64,000 nucleotides of DNA, from positions 399,722 to 463,721 of the forward strand of contig CAJJDP010000068.1 of NCBI GenBank assembly GCA_905182995.1, given 5' to 3'. Both the position numbers and the translations under genes were made by a program. Within the stretch, counting starts at the first letter, position 1, and every line of letters starts with the position of its first letter. Under the pieces are notes generated by a model. The model did not search any database, was not told the origin of the DNA, and saw only the letters and a program-made list of their open reading frames with translations. The DNA comes from Paramecium octaurelia (Eukaryota > Ciliophora > Oligohymenophorea > Peniculida > Parameciidae). Of the stretch, positions 49,095 to 63,400 are shown one piece after another.

Positions 49095-52000
49095 TCAATA
49101 ATCAATTAGTAAGTTCTCTAATTAATGATAGAGCTTATTCGTTTTTTTCATCTAATACCAAGGTTTACTAGAAATATAGTTAATTAATACTTTTGCTTTT
49201 TGAAGTGCCTCGTTGTATTTTCCTATTTGATAATAATAATTTGCATATTTAGCTAAGGTGTCAGGGTTCTATGGTTATAATCTTATGCTTTCATCTAAAT
49301 GTCTTTTTGCTGCATCAAGTTCACCTTTCTTTATATATAACGAAGCTACATAATTCCTTAAAATGTATATATAAAATACCTCCAATCAACATTTTCAGGC
49401 TATAACTCAACAGCCTTTTCAAAGTATTTAGCCGCGTTTTCATAATCTTCCAAAACAAAGAATGTATTTGCATAATTATAGAAGGCAGCAGAATGTTAAG
49501 GAACAACTTTAACCACTCTCTCAAAGCATTCTAAGGCATCTTCGAATTTTTCCATAGTAAAATATGTATTTCCTAAATTATAATAACATTCTATTTTATC
49601 AGAATTTATGCTTAATGCTTTCTAATAATGCAATATTGCTTCATCAAAATCATTTTTCATATAATAACAATTTGCCATATTTTATTCTAATTCTTCATTT
49701 TGATCTAGATGATTTATTTCTTCATAAATCTAAATGGCTTATTCAAATTGATCCTGCAAATAATAACAATGTCCCAGTTTAATCTTAGCTTCCATATCAT
49801 TTTTATCTGAATCTAGGGCTTTTTAGAAATATTTTAAAGCCATAGCTGGCTGATTCATTTCAAACCTAATATTACCAATAGCTTTCCATGCTAGACCAAA
49901 CGATTAATTGTGCTTTAAAGACTAATTCATACATTCAATTCCTTAATCTAGTTCTCCTATCTAAAATTAACATTAACCCTTATAATAATAAGCTTTATAA
50001 TTTGTCGGATCTACACTTGCAACTTATTCAAAGCATTCAATTGCTGAGTTTAATTCATATAATTTAGTTTAATAAATTATTCCTAATCTCATATTTGCAA
50101 CTGGATTATTTGGACAGGCCCTTAATGCTTGTTTCAGATACTTTTTTGCATTTTCGAAATTACCTTATATGCTTGAAATTGTCGCATATTCAATTAGAGC
50201 CTCTGGGTGTTTATTATTTATTCGCAATTATGTTATAAAGGATTCAGCAGCACTTTTTAAGTCTTTCTTCTTGAAATATAAAGTTCCTAAAAAATAATGT
50301 GAGTTTGAATCTGAATTCGGCTGTTCCGTTGCTAATTTTCCATATTTTATAGCTTAGACTAAGTCTCCTTTCTTCTCATATGCTCTAGCCAGCGCATTAG
50401 TGCATTCATAATTTAATGGATCTACTATCATTCCTTTATGTAAAATAACTATAGCCTCATCAATAGCTGTAGGATCTTCATCATAAATCATTAAAGCTTC
50501 TCCTAACTCTATAATGATGTCCATATTCTTATGATCAAGGGTTTATGCTTTTGATAAATTATCAATCCCCTCCTTTAATTTTTTATTCCTTATTTGCATC
50601 TATCCTAACTTATAATAAGATAGATAATCTTTATTATTGACATCAATGGCTCTTCTATAGGTTTTTTCTGCTTTTTCAAATTCCCCCAAATTTTAATAGC
50701 ATCCAGCTATTTCTAAATATGATTAAACTCTGTCTTAACTATATTGGTAGCATATACGAAAATGATGTAAAGCCTTTTTCCATTCTTTTTCTGAAACCAA
50801 AATTGTTCCTAAAGCCCAATTTACTTTTTCGACTTCAAATAATGGATCCATTTTGGTTACTTTTAAAAGGTATTCCTTGGCTTTTTCTAATTAATCATCT
50901 CTATAAAGTATAGCTAATCTGAACGCAGCAAATATATCATTAGGGGCTTCTTCTATTCTTCTTAAACAATCTTCTATTGACCAATCTTCAAAATTTTCAG
51001 GGTATGTAATAACTTTTGCAACCTTCTTTTTTGTTTCAGCAAATTATGATGTCTAACTATGGCTCAGCTTTGTCTACGATTGCAACGCTTTTTAAGGTTT
51101 AGATTCAAGTCCACTTGAATTCTAATAAGCCAAACATTTGGGTTAACTTTCGGGGACTAATAAAACTTCATTTGGCTATTCCAAAACTTCTTCATTTACA
51201 CCTTCTTTATTAGTATTTTACAATCCATAACTATCAGAAGATGGCATTCCATCCGGTTCTTCTGAACCATCTTATTCTTAACTTGGACCTTATGCATCTT
51301 AATCATTGTTTTTTTTAAATTCAGCTAATTCATTATTTTATTAGACAACATTTAAATTTGCTTAATCCTATACATGTTAATTTGAGGATCTTACTTTTTC
51401 AACATCTTAATGTTGCCCTACTACTTATTACAATTTTTATTCTACCACGTAACCTTCTTTATGTAAAGAGGCTTCTGCTTGATTCTCATCTTGAATTCCC
51501 TTGATGGAACTTTGAGGATTTTGAACTTATATTTATGGGATGTCTTCCTAATTTAATTTAACCTTGGTCTATTTTATTGTTTGATTCTAATAAAGGACTT
51601 TTTCTGTTTAAATTTATACAGGTTATTGCTATTCTGTATTTATTTGTTATTTTTTGTCTTCAGTACTTTAAGATTTATTTTAAATTCGTTATTATTATGC
51701 ATTATTTTAATTTTTACAATTATAATCAGTCGATTAAGATTATTCTAAAGGTACTGGATGTGGTTTTAATTCTGCATAATTCTATGATTTTTGTAATTAG
51801 TTTGTGAAAATTCCATTTTTTTTATATTCTAATTACCCTACCTTTTTTATTTCTTAATTCTTATTTAATATCTTTTATTAATCACCCTAAAATCTATAAT
51901 TTTTTTTTTATGTCCCTTATATTTATACATTATCTATATTCTAATATATTTAAAATTCATCTTACTGATCATCCTAATTTGAATCAGTTTGTTTCTCTTA

Positions 52001-52631
52001 ATTGTCCTCCTGCTAGAGTTGTTTAATAATTTTTGGATTTTATTCGATATCTTTGTAAAAGAATTTAGGAGATTATAATTAGGATGAAATTTAATAATTT
52101 TGTAAACTTAGTTGCTTGGATATATTTTTAACTCCTAATATTCCTATAGGTTTCTGGTGAATCTGCTATTATTAATTCTAATTTTATCTTTGTTATTGTT
52201 AGCTGAGGGGACGGTGTTAACTTTAAATTAACTTTTAGGGGCTTTTATAACCTTGCACAAGTCTTTATTATTATTTTTAATTATTGTTATTGTTACTAGG
52301 AACTAAGGCTCGCTATTATTACTTATATTTATCCGAAGATTATCTCACTAAACTTATTAATATCTTTACTTAAATTGTTTACTTTAGCTTAAGCTTTTTA
52401 TTATTGCTAATGAGGTGACTTCAATTATGTTTATACTTTGCTCACGATTATTGGAGGAAATAGTTTTTAACTTTCTTTTTCTTTTTATTTTAAATCTGCT
52501 ATTCTCTTCTTCCTAAATATTTTAATTTGTTATATTTTTATTCCTTATGTTATTGTTATAATGGATTAAGAGAGTTGGATTCTAATGGATATTTTGTATT
52601 AGATTCTAATAATATACGTTAAAGTTATCAT
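49095..52631 (-). CDS. TPR-repeat protein with a Gln-rich N-terminus
   Basis: From about 51000 down to 49095 there are at least twelve tandem tetratricopeptide repeats, for example NYECTNALARAYEKKGDLVQ, YKAYYYKGQCQFQIGELDQG, IECYYNLGNTYFTMEKFEDA and SAAFYNYANTFFVLEDYENA. They form a long superhelical scaffold. A 23-nt intron (GTATTT...TTAAG, near 49360-49382) is clear. Upstream, a Gln/Asn-rich disordered region stays in one frame to at least about 52330. The exact start and first introns are unresolved; 52631 is a candidate ATG. The stop could also lie a few codons away if a short intron occurs near 49160. Such TPR arrays are seen in ciliary and glycosylation proteins, but no specific role can be given. 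Confidence 0.75.
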
Positions 52632-54284
52632 TATATATAAATCAAAAGATTATTTTTAAAATTAGCTAATACTTGTATAGCATTTTCCAAGATTTAATTA
52701 AATTGGAGAAATTTATGTCGTTTCAAGGCTTATAAAAAGCCCTATTACTCAATGGATGGGATATGATATTTAAAACTCTGTTGTATACACGATGCATCTA
52801 AACAAAAAGTTACATAGATATTGTACAACTTATTATGGTTTGTATAATACTTCTTCTTTATTTTCAAATATTACTAACTTTTATGAAATGTAATTAACAA
52901 TTCTCAACAGTGAGCAAAAATCAAAGGTTCGAAATTTTAAGTTTTGGTAGATAATTTTTCTTTTTACTAGTCTTGATTTATATATAACATATGCCAGTAC
53001 TCTAATTAGGATTGGTCCTCTTAACAAGCTTATTATAAACAATATCCCTTTAGAAGTATCGTTGCACTCTTAATAAAAAGAGTTATATTGTTTAGATGGT
53101 AGTTGAGAAATCAGTAACTATTTTTACGCTTAGTTCATTCGTTTATATCTCAAAATTCAATAATTATATTTATTAAGAGAAAAAAATTATATTGGGATGG
53201 ATTTAAGCCATGATACTATCTACAGGCATTATTATTGAACTAATTTCTATCTGCATAGAATCTATATTAAAATTTAAATTGATGCGTAGAAAAAAATCAG
53301 TAACTTAGAAAAGTCAATTATTTATCTGAATATTATGAAATAATAAATAAAACCAATTTTATAAAATTTAACAAATATTAATTTTTCATCATTCTCTACC
53401 TAATAATAATCTAAATAATCCAAATAAATTTAGCCAACAAATCTAAAGACTTTCTTCAAATTATTGATTAGTGGATATCTAATTTTTATAAAAGCAATAA
53501 TGATAATTTGGTTTTCCTTTAAAAATTATTAGCCTAACTGCTATTAAATTGGAATTTTCATTCTTCGGTCAAAATGCTTGGATTTTTTCATATTTTTTTG
53601 TAAAATTTTGTTAAATAGTCAAATAATCCTTTATTATTTATCTAAGGTCATAGGATAATCGCAGAAGAAATAGTTTAGGAATTTGGGATTTAATAAGATG
53701 AACATAGCAAATTGATTTTGGATAAATAGGGAATGAATTAGGCTATGGAAGATGGTATGCAATAGGAGGTGAGATATGTTATGATCATAACAATTAAAGA
53801 GGATGATATATGCGATGATGGGTGATTAAATGAGAAATGATATAGGATATGAACTAGACTATGAATTATGCGAAGAAATAGGCTATTAATAATTCAACCA
53901 AATGGGAAATATAATAGGCGATGAACTACACAATGTAATAGGTGTTGAATTAGGGAATATCATTTAGAATATATTTGACATTGTCTAGATTAAGTTTTTC
54001 CAACTTGAAAAAGTAGTAATTTCTTCAAAACAACGCCTATTTATCCAAAAATTTAAAACAAATAAATTCAAATTTTTTATATTTATAATCTGCAATTTAC
54101 GGTACCTAGGGAAATTATTTTAAAAAGAATTGCTTTTGATCATAAAATTTGTTTCCAAATACAAAATTAGCTATAATAGTAATTTAATAATGATTTTATT
54201 TTATTTTTTTGAAAATAAGTAAATAATCAATGATTGATAAAAAAGAAATTAATTTGATCCTCTTTTAATTATAAATCAACAATT
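52632..54284. other. Long AT-rich spacer with a purine-rich repeat tract
   Basis: No gene is resolved. From about 53690 to 53960 the composition changes to G/A-rich, with many recurrences of AATAGG and GATGAA motifs (see findings). The rest is nearly pure A/T. Confidence 0.4.
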
Positions 54285-55752
54285 TATATTATTATATATT
54301 GCTTCAAATACTATTGATGAATCAAGTTATTTTTTAAAATGAAATTATTCAAAATTTTTTCAAAAGGTACATAACTTCTTATAGTAACTCTGATTTAAAT
54401 CTGTTGCAAGATGTTTTAAATTTTTGTATTAATTTGTTTTTAACAAATAAAATAAATTTGAAAGGAGTATTGTTAATTTTTTAGATTGCATTTTTATTAA
54501 TTGAAGTTAGCCAATATATTTATTAAAACGATAATGCTTCCTAGCAGTAAATATTGCTTATAGAACTCAAAATCAATCTTTACATAAAACTGCGTGTACT
54601 AATTATATCTTATTAGATACTTATACTTAATATTAAGTAGTCCATCATTATAATCCTGAAGGAAACCATGAGCATAATAATAAAGTTTCAAAATTTTTGA
54701 TTCAACTTAATATACTTCCTTGCAAAGTAAATCGGCAACTTATAGTTTGTGTTTATTCTGTTATCAAATAATCTACTTAACTAAAAGTAGTGCTGCATGC
54801 TCTTAGAATAATGTTGGAGCTCCTTGAACCCTTCTTAGAATTTCAGCAACATTTATGCTATCACATGATGATACATATATTAACTGTTAACTACTACTAT
54901 TATAATGAACTTGTCAGTAAATATATATTCATGGTCTACTTCGTATCGGAATTTCGTATTTAAGGATTATTCAGATTGATCGATAAAAATCTCAGCAATC
55001 TTACATCCCCTTTCTATTTCTTGTAACAGAATAAATTTTTACTTTAATAAACTCTACTCAGTGTTGTTTTGTGATTACTGTGTTCATTAGAAATTTTCTT
55101 TGCTTAGAAAATATTTGTTAATATAAGTGCTTATGTACCATTTATATGTTATTAAAGATATTTTTGACTTGACTGAAATAAATTAAAGAAGAGGAGAAAA
55201 AAAAATTCAATTATCTTAATAAATGATTCTAAATTTAGATAATTGATAGCTATAGTTAGTTAAGATAATTTGTTTGAACTTAGTAAGAAAAGAAATTATT
55301 ACAAGAACATCCTTATTAGGATAGAAATAAATACTTATAGATTATTTTATCACGATATACTTATAAGCCTATGTATTAATATATACTGATTTTCGTTGCT
55401 TTTTTTCTTGTGTATTCCGTTTAAAATTAACAAAATACTCTATCTGCTTTCAATATTTCACAAGCTTATGCTATTTAAAAAATTTTTTCGACTGGCTCAA
55501 AATAGGATCCTGGCGTTTATGATTTCTTTTCAAATTAGGGGCCTTTAAGAATTTGTATATTTCTATTTTCTCAATTCAAAAATAATAATCGCTTTTAAAA
55601 TACATAATTTCAAAGAATATGATTTGTTCCATTATGTGACTCGATACAATTTGTATTTTAAAAGGGAGCTGCTCTCTATTTATTTTCCCATTGATTAAAA
55701 TAGATTAGATATAGAAGGTTTTGCTTATCCTACATATTTTTTCAACAACATA
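54285..55752. repeat. 1,468-bp repeat, left copy (gap-flanking)
   Basis: Matches 56180-57647 at a constant offset of 1,895 bp with no difference seen. It ends exactly where the run of Ns begins. No gene is evident within it; several frames are open by chance and it is AT-rich. It is probably one genomic segment assembled twice. Confidence 0.9.
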
Positions 55753-56179
55753 NNNNNNNNNNNNNNNNNNNNNNNNNNNNNNNNNNNNNNNNNNNNNNNN
55801 NNNNNNNNNNNNNNNNNNNNNNNNNNNNNNNNNNNNNNNNNNNNNNNNNNNNNNNNNNNNNNNNNNNNNNNNNNNNNNNNNNNNNNNNNNNNNNNNNNNN
55901 NNNNNNNNNNNNNNNNNNNNNNNNNNNNNNNNNNNNNNNNNNNNNNNNNNNNNNNNNNNNNNNNNNNNNNNNNNNNNNNNNNNNNNNNNNNNNNNNNNNN
56001 NNNNNNNNNNNNNNNNNNNNNNNNNNNNNNNNNNNNNNNNNNNNNNNNNNNNNNNNNNNNNNNNNNNNNNNNNNNNNNNNNNNNNNNNNNNNNNNNNNNN
56101 NNNNNNNNNNNNNNNNNNNNNNNNNNNNNNNNNNNNNNNNNNNNNNNNNNNNNNNNNNNNNNNNNNNNNNNNNNNNNNN
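55753..56179. other. Assembly gap (427 Ns)
   Basis: A run of 427 undetermined bases. Open frames reported across it are meaningless. Confidence 0.99.
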
Positions 56180-57647
56180 TATATTATTATATATTGCTTC
56201 AAATACTATTGATGAATCAAGTTATTTTTTAAAATGAAATTATTCAAAATTTTTTCAAAAGGTACATAACTTCTTATAGTAACTCTGATTTAAATCTGTT
56301 GCAAGATGTTTTAAATTTTTGTATTAATTTGTTTTTAACAAATAAAATAAATTTGAAAGGAGTATTGTTAATTTTTTAGATTGCATTTTTATTAATTGAA
56401 GTTAGCCAATATATTTATTAAAACGATAATGCTTCCTAGCAGTAAATATTGCTTATAGAACTCAAAATCAATCTTTACATAAAACTGCGTGTACTAATTA
56501 TATCTTATTAGATACTTATACTTAATATTAAGTAGTCCATCATTATAATCCTGAAGGAAACCATGAGCATAATAATAAAGTTTCAAAATTTTTGATTCAA
56601 CTTAATATACTTCCTTGCAAAGTAAATCGGCAACTTATAGTTTGTGTTTATTCTGTTATCAAATAATCTACTTAACTAAAAGTAGTGCTGCATGCTCTTA
56701 GAATAATGTTGGAGCTCCTTGAACCCTTCTTAGAATTTCAGCAACATTTATGCTATCACATGATGATACATATATTAACTGTTAACTACTACTATTATAA
56801 TGAACTTGTCAGTAAATATATATTCATGGTCTACTTCGTATCGGAATTTCGTATTTAAGGATTATTCAGATTGATCGATAAAAATCTCAGCAATCTTACA
56901 TCCCCTTTCTATTTCTTGTAACAGAATAAATTTTTACTTTAATAAACTCTACTCAGTGTTGTTTTGTGATTACTGTGTTCATTAGAAATTTTCTTTGCTT
57001 AGAAAATATTTGTTAATATAAGTGCTTATGTACCATTTATATGTTATTAAAGATATTTTTGACTTGACTGAAATAAATTAAAGAAGAGGAGAAAAAAAAA
57101 TTCAATTATCTTAATAAATGATTCTAAATTTAGATAATTGATAGCTATAGTTAGTTAAGATAATTTGTTTGAACTTAGTAAGAAAAGAAATTATTACAAG
57201 AACATCCTTATTAGGATAGAAATAAATACTTATAGATTATTTTATCACGATATACTTATAAGCCTATGTATTAATATATACTGATTTTCGTTGCTTTTTT
57301 TCTTGTGTATTCCGTTTAAAATTAACAAAATACTCTATCTGCTTTCAATATTTCACAAGCTTATGCTATTTAAAAAATTTTTTCGACTGGCTCAAAATAG
57401 GATCCTGGCGTTTATGATTTCTTTTCAAATTAGGGGCCTTTAAGAATTTGTATATTTCTATTTTCTCAATTCAAAAATAATAATCGCTTTTAAAATACAT
57501 AATTTCAAAGAATATGATTTGTTCCATTATGTGACTCGATACAATTTGTATTTTAAAAGGGAGCTGCTCTCTATTTATTTTCCCATTGATTAAAATAGAT
57601 TAGATATAGAAGGTTTTGCTTATCCTACATATTTTTTCAACAACATA
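56180..57647. repeat. 1,468-bp repeat, right copy (gap-flanking)
   Basis: Starts immediately after the N-run and copies 54285-55752. The sequence then continues into unique DNA at 57648, so this is the copy with a natural right flank. Confidence 0.9.
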
Positions 57648-60474
57648 ATATAAGGTGCGCCGATTGAGCAGTAATTTTTTGTTAATTTTATTAATAACTT
57701 GTAAGCAGTTTAAACTAAAGCTTGTATCAGGCGTCTACAAGACGACTGTGATAATTGTTGAACTTACTGATAGCTAGTGTTGATTTCTAAATTATCTTAT
57801 AGAAAATCATCTTATCAAACAACATTTCAAACTAGTGTTTTCTATTTGTGTTGAGAGTTCTTAAATTACAGCAACTGTAGATGAAAATAGATAAAGATTG
57901 AATGATTTCTGATCTCCTGCTTTTTTAAGAAGTATATCAAAAAATGCTGCTTGCTCTATATGATCATGGATCTGTAAGAATGAACCTTTAATATTTGCTA
58001 TTACTTTTGCAAATCAGCCCACCACACCCTTCAGAGAAATATTTCTATTATTTTTGGACTTCTATTGCTAATTTTATTGAGCATCATCATTCAAACGGTT
58101 CTTTAATATTCTATTATAAAATTTTTGGGAGTCTTACATTAATTATTATTCAGCTATACAATTAATCATTAGCACATTTATTTCATATACTTAAAGAATG
58201 GCTACTTGAAATACAAGTAATTATAATCAAATTGGAATTACATCCATCATATTAATCAGTTACTTCTTATCTAGATTTTCTTCATTGTTTTTAGTCATTG
58301 AACTGTCTTTCAAGAATTAATGTGACATTTAATTTTTGTTCTCAGTCATATTATCAAACCTTAAGCATTCTAAATCATAATCATAATATAAGCACAATTT
58401 GTGAAATTGGAAACTCTTTCATGACTAACACTAAATGATATTAGTAAAAATTCCTACCTTTATTGATTACTTAATGTAATCATGATAGATATTAATTTTA
58501 TCGTCTATTCTTATAGCAGTACTTCATGAATAATCTCCAGAACTAAACACTTTGAATACATCAGATCTTAAATGAAAATATGTATACTATATATTATTCT
58601 TTAATAATTAATTAACTTGCTCAAGCAAATACTATTTCAATGTCTTGTATTGATAATTGTAAAAAGGCAGTGAAACATGAACTTTTTTCCAACAATTATC
58701 TTCACATGCCTTGGTAATTATGATACCCTACAAGCAACATCATTTAGTAAGAATTAATAATTAAAACAATAAATTGTTATTATTACTAAAGTTTTCCATT
58801 TTATCGCACTAGGAATCTGTATTTCCATGAAAAATTAACCGCCTCAAAGTATCTACGTTGCTGTTTATGTTCTGCTGATACCTTAGCTTTCATAATTTTG
58901 AATTTACACATATTTATGGTTGCCCTTTTAGAAACCACACTTAGATCATCGCAAATGATTGCTTAACTTTTTCATATAATACACATACATAATTTATTTT
59001 ATAAATATGCCAATGCTCTTAAATTGAACAAGTTTTTTTACCTTGTACCTCTTGACATTTGCTTTCTAATTACAGTTGTTAAGTATGAGATATCATATAA
59101 CAATGGAAACTGTAAAATTTATAGCTTAGTCTCTTTAATGTCCTAAGATTCACTATAAATCTCAAGATCTCTCATGTTTTCTTAAATTACTTGCTAGTGT
59201 ATCTTGCGGAAACAGTGAGTATAACTTGTATTGTATGTCTGTTTGACATTTAGCTGATATCGCTATTTAGAAGCATTATACCTAATTCTATGATGCTTAA
59301 GGATCAGCAGCTGAGAGTCCTATACGGCAAAATCATTTTCAAACAACTTACTATTAGTTAATCCTACTGCACTTATACAAGATTCATTCTTAATTAGTTT
59401 TTAGATCGTATGCGTAGATTTTCCCCCAATTGTCTGTATATTCAATTACAACAATGACCAAATAAATGTTATGTTGCCAGCTTAGCCGCTAAGTTTGGGG
59501 AGTGTACTACAAATCCTATAGCTTGTATTAAATGCTTGTGAATAATCTACTTGCTATCCTATCATTACTTTATTATGACAACCTAGTACACTAGTGAATC
59601 TTGTGCCCCTGTTCCTGTATTTGCGCTCCTAATGTTATTTTGAGATTTTTATGCATGAAGACTATGTATGTCCTAGCATTTGGTTTACCCAATATCATTT
59701 TTAATCTAATGCATGCGCCTGCTTTGCTTACTGATATCATTCATCTCCTTACTTCTAATCTGAGTTGAATGTAAAAGCTAGAACATGACATAATCATAGT
59801 CTCCTAATGAAGTTAGGCGTTCTGAATGGAAACAAGTAAACTTTAACAAAATCCAGTTAAATATTTACATTTTATATTTATTAGTTCTGAAATCAATGTC
59901 TTAAGAAACTATGATTGTGAAATTGATAAATGTAGACTTTAGTGATTCTTCATCTCATTAATTAGACTTGATATTTTAAATTATTATAATAATTTGTAAA
60001 TGAAATTTCAAAAACCTACTTAATTTATTAAGAATCGTATTTGTCGAATTGAATATTTTATATAATCCTGAAAAAATAGTCTTGTGTTTATCTATTTATC
60101 CTATTTTTGTAAGGGTCAAATATATATTTAAGGCATTTTCAAAAAATAACGATATTTTCTTTCTATTGCTAAGAATTTAGAAATTCATCAAAGATTATTC
60201 TGAAAATTCAACAAATAGTAAGAAAATTAATTGAGGAACTTATCGAAAACAAGATTGAAAAATTTCTCAGCTTAAAAATACTATGTTTTCATAGAGAGGC
60301 TTTAGCTAGATGTTTGTCATTGGAAATATATTTAAAGTTTTAATAACTAATCTATCTAAAGAATTAGGAAATATTATAATTATGTAAATTAGACACGAAA
60401 TGCATTATTGATGTTTTATTCGGTTAATAATTTATAATGAATGACCAATTAAGTATATTAAAATTAAATATATT
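57648..60474. other. Gene-free region with locally raised GC, possible decayed surface-antigen gene
   Basis: From about 57650 to 59830 the DNA is clearly less AT-rich than the flanking spacers, and Cys, Thr, Ala and Ser codons recur on the plus strand (for example CTTNPIACIKCL and SCGNSEYNLYCMSV). No frame stays open for long because TGA occurs often. This is what a decayed, Cys/Thr-rich surface antigen gene would look like, but the homology is not proven. The last 640 bp are AT-rich spacer. Confidence 0.35.
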
Positions 60475-63400
60475 TCATTTAATATTTAGTTACTCATAAA
60501 TTCTATTTAATCTACTATGATAGATAAAGAAATATATAAAATGGTTAATTGGTATATATTCATTATTGCTAGCACTTTCAAAGAAGGTTTTGTATAAAAC
60601 AATTCTTAGATAAATTGCGATTGGCTCAAAAATGAAAAAAACTAAAAATAAAGTGCTTAATATATTGAGAGCTATTTAAATGTTCATGTCAGTCTTATTT
60701 ACTTCACTAATATAAGATAATAAAATAATATACATTTAATTTAATTCAAAAATTGTAAGTAATAAAAAGATACCAAGAAGGCAAAAATACAGTAGAACTA
60801 CTGCGATAGCAATTTTGCCTCCAAATTAATAAATTGCTTAAAATATCTTTGTGATTGTTCTCACGCCTAATAGAATAAGGAGGTTTATTAATGCATTCAT
60901 AAGTATGAAATTTGGAGTTAAGACTTCCCAAATAGATATTAATATTAAAATGCTTAATTAATTACTAAGCTGTAAAAATTTAAAGCTTTTATTTACATTT
61001 TTCAAATTGCTTTCTTCATCTTAAAAAAATTACAAAATTGAATGGAGATACTATTTTATAATTAAGTAATTTACCTTGAAAGATGCTTTAAAAATAAAAA
61101 CGTGGCCAGGATAGAGTTTTTTCCCCAATACCTTCTGACCTACCTCTAGAGTATCTTATCCTTCACTTTAACTTTATACTACGTCTCTCTTCTTTTAACT
61201 TTTATATTCTTTGTATAATAGGGTACAATAAACAAAAAAGGATAATAAAATAACTCCTCCCTAGACAAATAGAAAAGCGTGCTCAAATAATTTAATCGAT
61301 AAAAAATCAAATTAAAATTAATTTACTAATGTACTATTATTGTATGTTATCGTTTTATTAGCAATTTTTATCAAAAATAAATTTCCAATTGTCTTGCATT
61401 TACAAAAGAGTTGTGTGCTTTCATTATCAATTTCTTCCATTTCTAAATCACATTTTTCAAATTTATTTTCCGTTATATGATTAATACAATAATAATTATA
61501 TTCAACAGCTACAGAAAACTGGTTTGAAGCTTCGCAAAATTAAAATTCTACCAGGTCAATTCTATAATAATTACTTAATTCAAGCTGATTAATTTAGGAA
61601 TTAGTATAAAGGAAATTAGTTAGCATTGTTTTGACTAAATGATTTTAATCAATCTCAAAATCTGATCTATTTAAGTAAATTTGCAGCATAGTCCTGTAAG
61701 TTTGTGATTGATTATAATAATTATAATTCACTATTAGTTATTACTTCTGTATGAATGTAATTAAATTATCTAAGTAATCATTCTGCATTTAAAAATCTAT
61801 ATTATGTTTTGACTTCGTAAGTTTTTAAAATTATAATTTCAACATCATTCCTTAAATCAATAAAACCTATCCATTCACTTAGACACTGCCACTAATATGA
61901 GTTGTAATATTATCAATTAAATAAATTAATTTTTCAGATATCTTTGCTACTTGCTCTTAATTCTCTGCTGACGTTACATTTTGAGAAATAATTACAAATT
62001 AATAATCAATTAATTGTACTGAAATTTATAGCATCTAGATTAAGCTTTTAATCAGCATAATTGACTAAGTATCAACTATTAGAGTATTTTGTTCATATTA
62101 CTTCTCAAAATTCAACTTCAACTTTATTAAATTTGTTACTTATTTTTCCACTTTTTAAGATTAAGTTACTAAGAATGAAATATTAGTGCTGCTTTTCAAG
62201 AAGTGTTCTTAATTAGTATTAATAAAGAGAAATGTGTCATTATTGTAGCATTCATGTTGCTAATTTTACTCTAATAACCTTGTTGAAGTATTGGAAGCCT
62301 ACTATTTCATTATTAATTTTTTGTATAGATCAATTGTTTGATGGGCTAATAATTATTCATAAATATCTTAAGAGTTTATTGCCAATTCAACATATTCTAA
62401 TAATTCATCCTTCATTTTGATGCAATTTAATTCGTCTTAACGATTAATCATTATCTCAAATATCCACGCAATTTTTTCCTTCAATATTAATTGATCTATA
62501 GCTTAATTCGCACAGGCAACTTGATTCTGTGACATATTTAATTGCTTTTAAATGTTTGTAATAGACCCTCCTTAATCTATGATCTAAAATATGACATTAA
62601 TTTCTAAATTAGGAAAATATCCTATTAAATTACTAGATTTCTGAAAGCTGTTGAAAAGTAGTGAATTATCTGATTATTTATTTTGAAACTCTTCAAAATC
62701 ATCTTTAAGCAAAAAAACTTTCATTTAATAAAGATATGGTTTATCATCAGACTATTCACAATTAATTGCCATTTTTTGAGACTCTAAGGCTTTGATATTT
62801 TATTCTAGCATTTGAAATCTGCAAATTGGAGGTTAATTTAAAATTAGGCTTAAGTCTGCTTGATCAGGAATGATATCATTAGTATATTGAGCTAAAAACT
62901 TTAGGTTAAATTTATTTCCTTTATTAAATTATTAATAATAATCATATAATTAAAAGGAATATTTGTAGTATTGGGGCCGCAGTATTGAAATTAGTTAATA
63001 ATCATAAATTATTGCTATTTAATAATCTATAAGGTATTGTCTATTCTGAAAAGGTATATTAAATGTAAATTATAAATCTTCATAATTATTAACAGGCCTT
63101 ACCAAATATCCAATATTATAATCGATGTTTAGGATTTTGAAATCTTATTCTAAATATACAATAATGATTTTATAACTGTATGATTATGAATTTTTCGTAG
63201 CTATTACAGTCCACGCTTAAATTGTGAATGGCTAAAAAGAAGCTTTAGGAAAAAACTAACTTGTTGAGGTAGAATTAATTTATAAATTTTTCTAATTAGA
63301 ATCCATACATTTTTCTTGTGACGTTAGATCTAAGCAACTAACTATTATTGACAAATCTGGATCTTCATTCCAATTATATTAAACATCAAGATCTTTGCAT

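Noticed and set aside
48800-49098. Minus-strand ORF starting MMTEDISFILNIIKSSLIFI, overlapping the TPR stop codon
   Set aside because: Composition is Ile/Asn/Ser-rich as expected of A/T DNA, and it has no homology; it may only be the 3' flank of the TPR gene.
55705-56212. Long open frames on both strands across the gap
   Set aside because: They consist of Ns and carry no information.
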